Origin: Actinomycetes bacterium
GTDB lineage: Bacteria; Actinomycetota; Acidimicrobiia; Acidimicrobiales; RAAP-2
Direction: 5' to 3'
Assembly: GCA_021791895.1 (NCBI GenBank)
Contig: JAJYVS010000002.1
Span: 1 to 64,000 of the forward strand
DNA: 64,000 bases
Position 1 is the stretch's first letter; every line of letters starts with the position of its first letter. Below the pieces are notes generated by a model. That model ran no database searches, was not told where the DNA came from, and saw only the letters and a program-made list of their open reading frames with translations. Below, in pieces: positions 1 to 10,549 of the stretch. The position numbers and the translations under genes are program-made.

Positions 1-2
1 GC

Positions 3-185
3 TGGGCGGCAGTCGAAGGCGTCGTCCGCCAGCGCGGGGCCACGGCCATCGCCGTCCACCATCACCGCGTGGGGGAACGCCGAGGTCGAAACGTCGGCCG
101 CGTCGCAGCGGCCCGCAAGCTTCTCACCCTCGTCTACTACGGCCTGCGTGACGGCGAGATCCGCTGCCTGGCCAAGACGGGGTGA
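3..185 (+). mobile_element. C-terminal fragment of an IS110/IS116/IS902-type transposase, cut by the window edge
   Basis: Frame 3 reads ...HHRVGERRGRNVGRVAAARKLLTLVYYGLRDGEIRCLAKTG* ending at TGA 183-185, matching the C-terminal style of IS110-family transposases. Confidence 0.7.
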
Positions 186-623
186 GACCCCGAACGGACG
201 CAACGTGGTGCGAGCTCGCCACTTGTCATGGTCCCCGCCTCCTGGCGGCGCGGCCGCGCGCTTGATTGAGCCCACCAGGTTGCGGCCGAACCACTCCATG
301 TCGCCGCCGCGCGACGAAGAGATGACCGGCACCCGGGTTCCGGGTTGCCCAGCCAGTACCGCCTGGCACTGGAGACGGCACGCCACGCGTCCCACCTCGG
401 CACGACCACGGGGGCGCGATCAGGAAGCCCTGGCGGGCTTCCCTCCCATGGTGTGATCGACCGCTGACCGGGCCGTCAAGGCTTCCCCTACGGGCGGCCT
501 GCGGCCGGCCTTGACCGCCCTCCTCGAGCCGCGTCCGATTCTGCGGCTCTGGTTCGTCGCGCCCTGCGACGGATGCCGACTGCTCGCTCTTCCCCTCAGG
601 AGAGGATCAGCGGAGCCGGCATT

Positions 624-950
624 TCATGCCGGCACTCTCTTGACAGGGGGCGCTCCTTCAGAGATGACATGGCGGTAGAGGGACATCGGGGCAACGCCGA
701 GTTCCGCGGCCAGACTCCTGATGGTCATGTCCTCGTAGCCACCGGCCTGCACAACCCGCATGGCGGTGGCGACCACCTGCTCGCGCGAGATCGTCCCCCA
801 CGGAGCTCGCTGACGAGTCAGCTGGGTCGGTGAACTCATGAGCCCGGTCCCGGGTGCAGGCTCGCTCGGCGCACGACGAGGCATGCTACTCAGCCCCTGG
901 CCAGGACACTCGGGGTGAGTGTGCTGCGTCCTCTCGCAGGCGGCGAACAT
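624..950 (-). pseudogene. Truncated TetR-family regulator (N-terminal HTH only)
   Basis: Translation has ...TISREQVVATAMRVVQAGGYEDMTIRSLAAELGVAPMSLYRHV (TetR HTH), then unrelated ISEGAPPVKRVPA*. No ligand-binding domain. Confidence 0.7.
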
Positions 951-990
951 CGATTGGGGACGCGCCGGGGCCGATCACGTCCGGAACGGT

Positions 991-1839
991 TCAACCCTTG
1001 ACGGCACCGGCGGTCAGCCCGGCGACCAGCTGGCGCTGGAAGAGGAGCAGGAGGATCGCGATGGGCAGTGCGGCGAGGATGGTCCCGGCGAACACCACGT
1101 TGAACTGGCTGAAGTTGGCCCCACTCAGCTGGCGCAAGCCGATCTGCACGGTACGGACACTGTCGGTCTGGGTCACCACCAATGGCCAGAGGTACTGGTT
1201 CCATGCCGACAGGAACGCGAACAGGGCGAAGGCCGCGATCACCGAGCGGTTGATGGGGGCCACGATCCGGAACAGGAACTTCAGGTGTCCGCAGCCGTCG
1301 AGCTGGGCCGCGTCGCGCAACTCGGGGGGGAATCCCAAGAAGGCCTGCCTGAACAGGAAGATCCCGATTCCGCTGGCGACGAAGGGGAGGATGAGCGACG
1401 GGAAGGTGTTGAGCAGACCCAGCCCATTGATGGTCTGGTAGTTGGGGATCAGTGTGGCCTCGCCCGGCACCATCAGTGTCGCGAGACAGGCGAAGAAGAG
1501 CACCTTGCGGGCTGGGAACTTGAGGAACACGAACGCGTAGGCCGCGAGCACCGAGGTCGTCACCTCCAAGGCGACGATGGCGAAGGTCACGATCGCGCTG
1601 TTGCGCAGGTAGATCCCGAGGCTACCTTGCCGGAAGGCGGTGACGAAGGTGTTCCACTGGGGATCGGTGGGGAACAGCGTCGGGGGTCGGTGGGTGATCT
1701 GTTGGGGGGTGAGCAGGGCGTCGACGATCGTGATGTAGATGGGAAAGAGCACGACGGCCGCCGCGCCGATGAGCACCGCGTAGCGAACCGCCAGGCGTAG
1801 GTGGCGCGTGCGGCGCGCCGAGACCTCAGTCGCTGGCAT
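991..1839 (-). CDS. Carbohydrate ABC transporter permease (MalG/UgpE-like)
   Basis: 282-aa ORF with hydrophobic segments and EAA-loop-like region RDAAQLDGCGHLKFLFRIVAPI; follows SBP and permease genes. Confidence 0.9.
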   Translation of the reverse strand: MPATEVSARRTRHLRLAVRYAVLIGAAAVVLFPIYITIVDALLTPQQITHRPPTLFPTDPQWNTFVTAFRQGSLGIYLRNSAIVTFAIVALEVTTSVLAAYAFVFLKFPARKVLFFACLATLMVPGEATLIPNYQTINGLGLLNTFPSLILPFVASGIGIFLFRQAFLGFPPELRDAAQLDGCGHLKFLFRIVAPINRSVIAAFALFAFLSAWNQYLWPLVVTQTDSVRTVQIGLRQLSGANFSQFNVVFAGTILAALPIAILLLLFQRQLVAGLTAGAVKG

Positions 1840-2719
1840 AGCTCACCCGCCGTTGGAAGAAGAAGAACTGCACGAAGGTCAAGACGAGGAGGATCCCGAA
1901 GAGGGCTATGGAGAGCACGGCCGCGTACCCGGGGTTGTTGAACTGGAACGCCTGTTGGTAGATGTCGTAGATCAGCACGAGCGAGGCATGGTTCGGCCCG
2001 CCCTGGGTCAGAAGGTCGATCTGGCCGAACGACTGGAATCCGCCGATCACGCCGATCACCGCAGCGAAGAAGAGGATCGGTGAGAGCAGGGGGAGCACGA
2101 TCTGGCGGAACCGCACCGAGCCCGATGCACCGTCGACCTTGGCCGCCTCCAGTACCTCCTGGGGGAGCGACTGGAGCGCCGCGCTCATCAAGATGAACGT
2201 GAAGCCGATGTTCTGCCAGACGGTCACCATTGCCACAGCTGGCAGGGCCCAGTGTGGATTGGCGAGGACCCCGTTCCCGCCCGCCTTGCCGAACAGGTAG
2301 CTGAGGACCCCGATCTGGGGGTTGAGCAGCGTGAGGAAGGCGACCGACGCGACCGCGGTCGAAGTCGCGACGGTCGAGGAGTAGATGGTCCGAAAGGCGC
2401 GTATCCCCGGCACCTTGGTGTGGGCCAGGTTGGCCAGGAGCAGACCGATGACGATCCCGGTGGGGACCGTGAGCAACACGAAGAACGCCGTCCGGCCGAG
2501 GTCGCTCACGAACTCCGACGACCCGAGGACCTGGCCGTACTGGTGGAACCCGACGTAATGAGACGGAAGGTTCGGTGTCGGGGGCGCGAGGAAGAACCCG
2601 AGGTAGGCGGTCTTGACCAGCGGGTAGAAGACGAACAGTCCGAAGGCACCCAGGGCGGGCAGGACGAGCAGGTAGCCGAGCGCTCCTTCGCGCAGACGTC
2701 GGAGTGTCCTCGCGCTCAA
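1826..2719 (-). CDS. Carbohydrate ABC transporter permease (MalF/UgpA-like), probable TTG start
   Basis: In-frame part of ORF 1826..3982: LREGALGYLLVLPALGAFGLFVFYPLVKTAYLGFF... and EVLEAAKVDGASGSVRFRQIVLPLL. Upstream part is antisense noise over the SBP gene. Confidence 0.85.
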   Translation of the reverse strand: MSARTLRRLREGALGYLLVLPALGAFGLFVFYPLVKTAYLGFFLAPPTPNLPSHYVGFHQYGQVLGSSEFVSDLGRTAFFVLLTVPTGIVIGLLLANLAHTKVPGIRAFRTIYSSTVATSTAVASVAFLTLLNPQIGVLSYLFGKAGGNGVLANPHWALPAVAMVTVWQNIGFTFILMSAALQSLPQEVLEAAKVDGASGSVRFRQIVLPLLSPILFFAAVIGVIGGFQSFGQIDLLTQGGPNHASLVLIYDIYQQAFQFNNPGYAAVLSIALFGILLVLTFVQFFFFQRRVSYASD

Positions 2720-2739
2720 CCCTGCGCCCGCCGAGCGAC

Positions 2740-4197
2740 TCAGACCCGTTGGTTGTAGGACCGGATGGCGCTGTTGGCGGCCGAGGCGGCCTGGCTGAGC
2801 GCCTGCTTCGCCGGCGTGCCGTTGGACAGAGCCGCCAGGGCGTTCTGGATGGCGGTGTCGATCTGGTTCGCGGCGCCCGAGACATACCCCGCACAAGCCG
2901 GGTTCACCGGGCTCGACAGCAGTTGCTGGTACGGGACCCGGTAGCCGGGAACCGACTTCCACGCCTTGGACAGTGTCGGGTTTGACAACGAAGCCTTGCG
3001 CACCGGCACGTACCCGGTGCCCACCGCCCAGGTGGCCTGCTGGGCCGGCGAAGTCAGGAACTTGATGAACTGCCACGCCGCGTCCTGGTGGGCCGCCGAC
3101 TTCTTCACGATGTACAGACCGGCACCGCCGATGAAAACGCCACCGGCCTTCGTCGGCTTGGACCCAGGAGAGGGGATCGGCCCGACCCCCAGCTTCACAT
3201 TGGCGTATTGCTTTTGGGTCAGCACCGAGAGGATGGTGCCGAGCGCGGCGGAGGTGTCGAGCGTCATCGGTGCGATACCCGAGCCGATCGCCAGCAGGTT
3301 GTCGTAGACGCCGGTACCGGTGGGTGCGGTCTCCTGTGCCAACTTGTCGTTGAGCATGCCGGACCACCAGCTGAAGATGGACCTCCCGAGCGCGTCGTCG
3401 AACGTCACTGCGGTGGCGCGTCCTTTGCGGCCGTTGCTGTGGTTCACGACCGTCTTGTTCCCGAGCGACATGAACAGCTCGAAGGTCGCCGGCGCGCCCT
3501 TCAGGCTCATCCCGTACTTGGCCGCACCGCTTGAGACGATCTTCTTGGCCGCGCTTCGCAGCGCGTTCAGTGTCGTCGGCGGCTTGGTCGGATCGAGGCC
3601 CGCCTTGGCGAGCACGTTCTGGTCGTAGTAGAGGACCTGGCTGGAGATGTTGAACGGCATGGCCCAAAGCGTGCCGTTCACCCGGAAGTAGTTGAGCATC
3701 GAAGGGACGTAGTCCCCGAGTGAGTAGTGGTCGGCCGCGACGGCGGAGCCCACGGGAACCACACTCTGGCTGTCGATGAGCAATTGGATGAGCGAGGTCT
3801 CCCACTGGAGGACGTCGGGGAGCTTCGAGGTCCCGGCCGAGAGCGCCGTCGTGTAGGCGGTCAGGGTGTCGGTGTAGCTGTTCTGACCGACCAGGTTGAC
3901 CCTGACGTTCTTCTGGGAACGCTGGAACTGGGCGGTCAGCTTCTGGAGGGTCTGGAGATTGGCCTCGGTCATGGAGTGCCACATGGTGATCGAGACCGGC
4001 TTCGACTTGGACCCCTTCGCCGCCCCGATCGGGAATTTCGACTTCGCCTCTGCTACTCCGGGAAGCAACAGGCCGACCCCGGCGCCGACACCGACCGCAG
4101 CGGCGCTCCGGAGCAGGTCACGACGGGTGAACGCCGGACCTCCCGTGAGGGCCGAGAGGACCGAAGCACTCAGGGGCTCTCGGTCGTCATTGTCCAT
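2740..4197 (-). CDS. Extracellular sugar-binding protein of an ABC transporter, Tat-type signal
   Basis: 485 aa with TRRDLLRSAAAVGVGAGVGLLLPG signal and SBP family 1-like body (SITMWHSMTEANLQTLQKLTAQFQ). Confidence 0.9.
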   Translation of the reverse strand: MDNDDREPLSASVLSALTGGPAFTRRDLLRSAAAVGVGAGVGLLLPGVAEAKSKFPIGAAKGSKSKPVSITMWHSMTEANLQTLQKLTAQFQRSQKNVRVNLVGQNSYTDTLTAYTTALSAGTSKLPDVLQWETSLIQLLIDSQSVVPVGSAVAADHYSLGDYVPSMLNYFRVNGTLWAMPFNISSQVLYYDQNVLAKAGLDPTKPPTTLNALRSAAKKIVSSGAAKYGMSLKGAPATFELFMSLGNKTVVNHSNGRKGRATAVTFDDALGRSIFSWWSGMLNDKLAQETAPTGTGVYDNLLAIGSGIAPMTLDTSAALGTILSVLTQKQYANVKLGVGPIPSPGSKPTKAGGVFIGGAGLYIVKKSAAHQDAAWQFIKFLTSPAQQATWAVGTGYVPVRKASLSNPTLSKAWKSVPGYRVPYQQLLSSPVNPACAGYVSGAANQIDTAIQNALAALSNGTPAKQALSQAASAANSAIRSYNQRV

Positions 4198-4302
4198 GCG
4201 CTGATGCTAAGCCCGCCGATCCTCCCATTGATAGGGACCAAATTCCCTGGATTCGGGGTGTCGGGAACCTAACATCGTCCTACGTAGACCCTGCCCTCGC
4301 TG

Positions 4303-6520
4303 GTGCGACGAACGCACACGGACGGCTCTCTAGCCGGGGCGACCCGTTTCGACACCAGGGGAGCGAAGCACGACCGACGCCGCTGGCGACTGCCGGGCTC
4401 TCTCCCCGCGTGGATCGTCCTCGTGATCGGCGTCCCCACCTCGGTGATCGGGGCCGCACGGTGGCAGAGCTACGCCTCCAACCAGCAACGACAGCGGCTG
4501 AACACGACCACCGAGACCGTGGCCTCCACGTTGTCGGCCCATCTCCAACGAGACCAGGACCTGGTCCAGGTCTCCGGTCGACCGTCGCCACCGGGTTGAC
4601 CACCACCAACGCATCGCTCGAACAGCTCTTCACGACCATCGGGCCGCAGCGCTACCCGGGGGCCGTGGGGCTCGCCTACGTGGAGAAGGTCAACGCCGGC
4701 TCGCTCTCCACCTTCGAGCGCCAGGTGAACGCGGATCCTGCGCTGGGCCAGGCGGTGACGTTCACGCTGAGTCCGCCGGGCACCCGCCCCTAGTACTGCC
4801 TGACCCGTCTGATCGCCGCACACCGGGCGAACGTCACCCAGGGGGGGAGCCAGCCCACGAGTCTCGGTGCCGCCCTGCCCTCGTTGCTCAACCCCGGCTT
4901 CGACCACTGCGACAGCGCCTTCAACGGGCTGCTGCACGCGGCGGCCCGGACCGGCGCGCCCGAGATGGGTCAGATCCTGCCCCTCCTCAGAGCGTCGGTG
5001 CCGGGAGCGGTCAAGCTCGGCGCTGCGTCCCAGGCCTCCGACCTCATCGAGATGGCCCTGCCGGTCTAAGCCGCCGGCCAACCCACCGCCGTCGCCGCGG
5101 AGCGCGAACAGGCCGTCATCGGCTGGGCCGCCGGCCTCATCAACCCGGGCCAGGCGACGGCTCCGATCCTCCAGAGCGTGGGCGGTCTGTCGATCGCGCT
5201 CAGCTACCGGAACCCGATCGGACAAGACTCCGTGATCGCCACCGCTGGTCAGCGAAGCAGCTCCGACGTCTTCCGGAGGGTGCAGCTGTCCCTCCCGGGG
5301 ACCTGGGACGCCCTGATCGGGCTCCCACCCGACGCCGCCTCGCCCACGGTCCAAGCCTTGGGCGTCTTGGACGTCGGACTGATCCTGACCGTCTTGCTGT
5401 TCACCCTGCTGGTGCGCATGGCCAAGGCCCGGGAGCGGGCGCAGAAGGTGGCGTCGTCGACGAGCGCCGAACTGGCACACCGGAGCCTCCACGACCAGCT
5501 CACCGGACTACCGAACCGGGACCTCATCTTCGACCGGGCCGGCCACATGCTGGCCCGGTCCAAACGCGACCTCGCACCGCTGGCCGCCTTCTACATCGAC
5601 CTCGACAACTTCAAGGCCATCAATGAGTCGTTGGGGCACGCGACCGGCGACCACCTCCTGAGGGCGATCGCCCTCAGGAGGTGGTCGCCGGTCCGGGCGT
5701 CCGACACGCTCGGCCGGGTCGGCGGTGACCAGTTCGTCGTCCTGGCCGATGCCATCTCCATCAACGAAGGACCCGATCCCATCGCCCGCAAACTCCTGGG
5801 CGCGTTCGCCCAACCCTTCTCGGGCCTGAAGCCGGGCACACCGTTGCGGGTCTCGGCCACCTTCGGTGTGGCCCGGGGCCAGCGCGACAGCGCGGCGGAG
5901 CTCATCCGGGATGCCGGTATCGCGCTCAACGCGGCCAAGAGCACGGCCAAGGGTCGGTGCCTGTACTTCGAGCCCGAGACGCAGACAGCGGCCCGTGGTC
6001 GGCTCGATCTCGAGCTCGACCTGCGGATGGCGGTCGAGCAGAACCAGTTCGTCGTCTACCAGCCCATCTTCCGCCTGCACGACTCGAGCCCCGCTACCTG
6101 ACCATCGAGGTGACCGAGAGCGTGCTCATGGACGACGCCGACGAGGCGATCAGGCATCTGCTCCGGCTCAAGTCCCTCGGGGTGCGGATCGCGATCGACG
6201 ATTTCGGGACGGGGTACTCCTCGCTCTCGTACCTCCGCCAGTTCCCCGTCGACGTCTTGAAGATCGATCGCTCCTTCGTTTCGTCGTCACAAGACTCCCA
6301 GGGGCGGGCGCTCCTCCACACGATGGTCTCGCTCGGACGCTCCATGGGCGTCGAGACCGTGGCAGAAGGCATCGAGCAGGAGGCCGAGCTGCGAATCCTC
6401 CAGGCCGAAGGGTGCAGCACCGGTCAGGGTTATCTCCTGGCCAGTCCCATGGGCAAGGACGTGCTCTGGAGCCGCCTCACGCGAGCCCCGGTCCCGGCGG
6501 GCGTTGAGGTCCCCCTGCGG
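4303..6520 (+). pseudogene. Degraded CHASE-GGDEF-EAL signalling protein
   Basis: Pieces in frames 1, 0 and 2: CHASE-like 4303-4599/4584-4793, in-frame TAG (4791-4793) and TAA (5067-5069), GGDEF (DQLTGLPNRD...GRVGGDQF) and only the C-terminal half of EAL (LTIEVTESVLMDD...IAIDDFGTGYSSLSYL...VAEGIE). Confidence 0.85.
5642..5693. repeat. 52-bp perfect palindrome with no spacer
   Basis: GACCGGCGACCACCTCCTGAGGGCGA|TCGCCCTCAGGAGGTGGTCGCCGGTC. ORFs on both strands encode TGDHLLRAIALRRWSPV. Confidence 0.97.
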
Positions 6521-6524
6521 CCGC

Positions 6525-7562
6525 TCAGCCGAGTTCGGCCAGCACGGCCTCGATGTCCGCGTCCACCACGCCAGGCACGGCGATCTGGCTGATGGCGAGA
6601 TCCGGATCCTTCAGCCCGTGGCCGGTCAGCACGCAGACCACGGTCGACCCCGGAGGGACCTCGGTGGCCAGGAGTCCGGCCACCGAGGCGGCCGATGCCG
6701 CTTCGCAGAAGACCGACTCCTCTTCGGCCAGGAAGCGATAGGCGGCCAGGATCTCCTCGTCGGTGACGGCACGGATGGCCCCACCCGACTCGTTCGCCGC
6801 CGCGGTCGCGGCGTACCAGCTGGCCGGGTTGCCGATGCGGATGGCGGTGGCGACCGTCTCGGGCTCCTCGACGACGTGCCCGAGCACGATGGGCGCGGCG
6901 CCGGCGGCCTGGAACCCGAGCATCCGCGGCAGCTTGGTCGACCAACCGGCATCCTGATACTCGCGATAACCCCGCCAGTAGGCGGTGATGTTGCCCGCGT
7001 TGCCCACCGGGATGCAGTGGACGTCGGGCGCGTCGCCCAGCACGTCGACGATTTCGAATGCCGCCGTCTTCTGACCCTCGATGCGCAACGGGTTGACCGA
7101 GTTGACCACCGTCACCGGGGCTCGTTCGGGGAGAGCCCGGACGATGTGCAGGGCCTGGTCGAAGTTGCCCCGCACCTGCAGGACTCGGGCCCCGTGGATG
7201 AGGGCCTGGGCGAGCTTGCCCAGCGCGATGTGGCCCTCGGGGATGAGGACCACGCAGCGAAGGCCGGCTCGACTGGCATAGGCCGCGGCGGACGCCGAGG
7301 TGTTCCCGGTCGACGCGCACACCACCGCCTTCGTCCCCTGACCGAGCGCGCTCGAGATCGCCACAGTCATGCCCCGGTCCTTGAACGAACCGGTGGGGTT
7401 GGCCCCCTCGACCTTCAAATAGACGGTCGCACCGACCCGCTCGGAGAGCCGAGGGGCGGGCACCAGCGGCGTGCCCCCCTCGAGCAAGGTGACCACCGGA
7501 TCGCCGTCGCGGATCGGCAGGTACTGGCGATACTCCTCGATGACCCCGCGCCAGCCGGGCAT
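6525..7562 (-). CDS. thrC: Threonine synthase
   Basis: 345 aa with PLP motif [28 protein letters not shown] and [13 protein letters not shown]; adjacent to hom. Confidence 0.95.
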   Translation of the reverse strand: MPGWRGVIEEYRQYLPIRDGDPVVTLLEGGTPLVPAPRLSERVGATVYLKVEGANPTGSFKDRGMTVAISSALGQGTKAVVCASTGNTSASAAAYASRAGLRCVVLIPEGHIALGKLAQALIHGARVLQVRGNFDQALHIVRALPERAPVTVVNSVNPLRIEGQKTAAFEIVDVLGDAPDVHCIPVGNAGNITAYWRGYREYQDAGWSTKLPRMLGFQAAGAAPIVLGHVVEEPETVATAIRIGNPASWYAATAAANESGGAIRAVTDEEILAAYRFLAEEESVFCEAASAASVAGLLATEVPPGSTVVCVLTGHGLKDPDLAISQIAVPGVVDADIEAVLAELG

Positions 7563-7563
7563 C

Positions 7564-8910
7564 TCAGGCGCCGGGGCTTGGACCGGAGCTCTCGGTTCCG
7601 ATCACTCGCAGCACGGCACCGATCCGGTCCACGACCTCGAGCTTGCGCAGCTCGGCGACCGTGTCCGACACCGCGCCGCCGTCGGCCATGTGGGTGAGGA
7701 AGATCAACCGCGCCTCGTCTCCCAGCCCCTTCTGTTCCATCCAACGGATGGAGACGCCGTGCTCACCCATGACCCCGGCCACCGAGGCCAAAACCCCGGG
7801 CCGGTCGATCACGTCCATGCTCAGGTAGAAAGGCGAACACAGCTTCTCGATCGGCACCAGATCGACCGCCACCCGACGCGACGCCGGCGGGGTGGATCCG
7901 CCGTGACGGAGGTGGCGCGCCGCCACGATGAGGTCCCCCAGCACCGCGCTGGCCGCAGCACTGCCCCCGGCGCCCTGGCCGTAGAGCATCATCTCCCCGG
8001 CGTGCTCGCCCTCGATGAACACCGCATTGTTTGCCCCGTTGACCGATGCGAGGGGGTGGCCCGAGGGAACCACCGCCGGGTGCACGCGCACCGAGATCGC
8101 CGAACCCCCCCGGACGCGTTCGGCCACGGCCAGGGGCTTGATGACGTACCCGAGCTGGGCGGCGTAGCGGACGTCGGATTGGGTGACCGCGGTGATCCCC
8201 TCCCGATGCACGTCGTCCACCACCACGTTGGCACCGAAGGCGAGGGTGGCCAGGATCGCCGCCTTGGCCGCGGCGTCGTGCCCCTCGACGTCGGCACTCG
8301 GGTCCGCTTCGGCCAGGCCAAGTTCCTGGGCCTCGGTCAGGGCCTCCTCGTAGGTCGTCCCCTCGGTGGCCATCTTGCTCAGGATGAAGTTGGTGGTCCC
8401 GTTGACGATGCCCATCACCCGAAGGATCCGCTCGCCGGCCAGCGACTCCCGGAGGGGTCGCACGATGGGGATCGCACTGCCCACCGCCGCCTCGTAGAGG
8501 AGGTCCACGCCGTTGCGCGAAGCGAGGTCGGCGAGCTCGCCGCCCACCCGGGCCAAGAGCGCCTTGTTCCCGCTCACGACGGACTTCCCGGCACCGAGCG
8601 CCGCCTCGACCAGGCGCTGCGCCGGGTCGAGGCCCCCGATGAGCTCCACGACCACGTCGACGTCGTCCCGTTCGACAAGGCTCTTGGCGTCCTGGGTGAG
8701 CAGGTCGTGCGGGAACCAAGGCCGCACCGAGCGGGACTCTTCGGGCCGGCGGACGGCGATCCCCACGATCTGGAGCCTGACCCCTGCCGACAGTTCGATC
8801 TCGCGCCCATTGGCCGGATCGAAGATCATCTCGACCAGGGCGGTGCCCACGTTGCCGCAGCCGAGCAACGCCACCCGGACGGCGGAGGCGTCGTGACCGG
8901 TCGCGCTCAC
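7564..8910 (-). CDS. hom: Homoserine dehydrogenase with C-terminal ACT domain
   Basis: 448 aa: [60 protein letters not shown]. Confidence 0.97.
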   Translation of the reverse strand: MSATGHDASAVRVALLGCGNVGTALVEMIFDPANGREIELSAGVRLQIVGIAVRRPEESRSVRPWFPHDLLTQDAKSLVERDDVDVVVELIGGLDPAQRLVEAALGAGKSVVSGNKALLARVGGELADLASRNGVDLLYEAAVGSAIPIVRPLRESLAGERILRVMGIVNGTTNFILSKMATEGTTYEEALTEAQELGLAEADPSADVEGHDAAAKAAILATLAFGANVVVDDVHREGITAVTQSDVRYAAQLGYVIKPLAVAERVRGGSAISVRVHPAVVPSGHPLASVNGANNAVFIEGEHAGEMMLYGQGAGGSAAASAVLGDLIVAARHLRHGGSTPPASRRVAVDLVPIEKLCSPFYLSMDVIDRPGVLASVAGVMGEHGVSIRWMEQKGLGDEARLIFLTHMADGGAVSDTVAELRKLEVVDRIGAVLRVIGTESSGPSPGA

Positions 8911-8956
8911 CCGATCACGCTACCGCCTGGGATGGCGGGACCTTCGACCTCCGGGC

Positions 8957-10276
8957 TCAGACGTCGAGGCGGAGGAGGTCCTCGACCGTCTCCCCCCGGA
9001 CCACCACCCTTGCCTCCCCCTCGGCCACGAACACGACCGGCGGACGGGGCACCTTGTTGTAGTTCGACGCCATGGAGTAGCCGTAGGCACCGGTGACCGG
9101 CGTCGCCAGCACGTCGCCGACGACGAGGTCCGCCGGGAGGCGGGCCTCACCGACCAGCACGTCGCCGGTCTCACAGTGCTTGCCGACGATGCGCACCGAG
9201 CGGGGCCTCTCGGCGTCGGTCGCCCGGGGCAGGAACGCCTCGTAGCCGCTGCCGTAGAGCACGGGCCGAGGGTTGTCACTCATTCCACCGTCCACCGACA
9301 CATAGGTCCGCACGCCCGGTAGCTCCTTGATCGACCCCACCCGGTACAGGGTCACCGCGGCAGCGGCGACGATCGAGCGCCCCGGCTCGGCCGTCACTCT
9401 CGTCCCGGGGGGCACTCCCACCTTCGCGAGGGCGACCCGGGTCGCGTCAGCCCACTCGGTGATGCTGGGTGCCTGCTCGCCGTTCACGTAGGCGACGCCG
9501 AGACCGCCGCCGACCACGAGCTCGGGCAGTCCGAGCGGGGCGGCGAAGCTGCCGAGCACCTCGGCTGCCTGCTCGAAGGACTCCACGTCGAAGACCTGAC
9601 TGCCGATGTGGGCATGCACCCCGACCAGCTCGACACCACCCATGAGCTCGAGCGCCGCGACCGCCTTGGCAGCCGCCCCCGACGCCACCGAGAAGCCGAA
9701 CTTGGTGTCCTCCTGGCCGGTGCGGACGAACTCGTGGGTGTGCGCCTCGATGCCTGGCGTCACCCGGACCAGTACGCGAGGACGGGTCGCCCGGGGTGGG
9801 GCGTCGTCGGTGAGGCGGCCGAGCCGCGTGATCTCGTCGAACGAGTCGACCACGATCCTGCCGACCCCGACCTCGAGTGCCCGGGCCAGCTCCGCGTCCG
9901 ACTTGTTGTTCCCGTGCAGGACCAGGCGGTCGCCGGGGACCCGGGCGGCCAGGGCGACTTCGAGCTCCCCCCCGGTCGACACGTCCAGACATAGGCCCTC
10001 TTCGTGGGCCAACCTGGCCATCGCCTTGCACAAGAAGGCCTTGGTGGCGTACGCGACGCCCTCGCCGAACGCCTCGCGGGCCTCCCGGCAGCGGGCACGG
10101 ATATGTCCCTCGTCGTAGACGAACAGCGGCGTCCCGTGCCGTTCGGCCAAGCCGACGAGATCGACGCCGGCAATCGCGAGACGCCCGGACGGATCGATCC
10201 AAGCGCTGTCGGGCAGGAGTCGAGGTTCCAGGGGTGCTCCGGCGCCGCCGGTCCGGCCCTGGCGACGACGGGTCAT
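8957..10276 (-). CDS. lysA: Diaminopimelate decarboxylase
   Basis: PLP decarboxylase fold III: YATKAFLCKAMARLA, HAHIGSQVFD, EPGRSIVAAAAVTLYRVGSIKE, CETGDVL. Start ATG 10274-10276 chosen because the longer ORF runs through a tRNA gene. Confidence 0.95.
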   Translation of the reverse strand: MTRRRQGRTGGAGAPLEPRLLPDSAWIDPSGRLAIAGVDLVGLAERHGTPLFVYDEGHIRARCREAREAFGEGVAYATKAFLCKAMARLAHEEGLCLDVSTGGELEVALAARVPGDRLVLHGNNKSDAELARALEVGVGRIVVDSFDEITRLGRLTDDAPPRATRPRVLVRVTPGIEAHTHEFVRTGQEDTKFGFSVASGAAAKAVAALELMGGVELVGVHAHIGSQVFDVESFEQAAEVLGSFAAPLGLPELVVGGGLGVAYVNGEQAPSITEWADATRVALAKVGVPPGTRVTAEPGRSIVAAAAVTLYRVGSIKELPGVRTYVSVDGGMSDNPRPVLYGSGYEAFLPRATDAERPRSVRIVGKHCETGDVLVGEARLPADLVVGDVLATPVTGAYGYSMASNYNKVPRPPVVFVAEGEARVVVRGETVEDLLRLDV

Positions 10277-10303
10277 GTCCGACACGATACGGTGAACGGC
10301 CCA

Positions 10304-10375
10304 GCCCCAGTAGCTCAGCGGATAGAGCAACGGCCTCCGGAGCCGTGTGCGCAGGTTCGAGTCCTGCCTGGGGCG
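10304..10375 (+). tRNA. tRNA-Arg(CCG)
   Basis: Acceptor GCCCCAG/CTGGGGC, D-arm TAGCTCAGCGGATAGAGCA, anticodon arm ACGGC-CTCCGGA-GCCGT (CCG), T-arm with GGTTCGAGTCC. CCA is not encoded. Confidence 0.97.
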
Positions 10376-10549
10376 CCCCCGGGATCGCCGTGGCTGGGCG
10401 CTCACCCTCCCAGCGGCTCGGCACACCAGCCGTCGATTCTCGGAGCCCCGACCGACGGGACCGGGCTCGTGACCCTTCGTGACAGGCCAGGGTTCGTTGC
10501 GACGCCTCCGAGGCGCGGGACCGGTTGTCCGGCTCGGGCAAGATGGGGC

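Noticed and set aside
10277-10426. N-terminal extension of the lysA ORF
   Set aside because: The extension (RTRLRRPLLYPLSYWGWAVHRIVSD) is the antisense translation of the tRNA-Arg gene; ATG at 10274-10276 is a better start.
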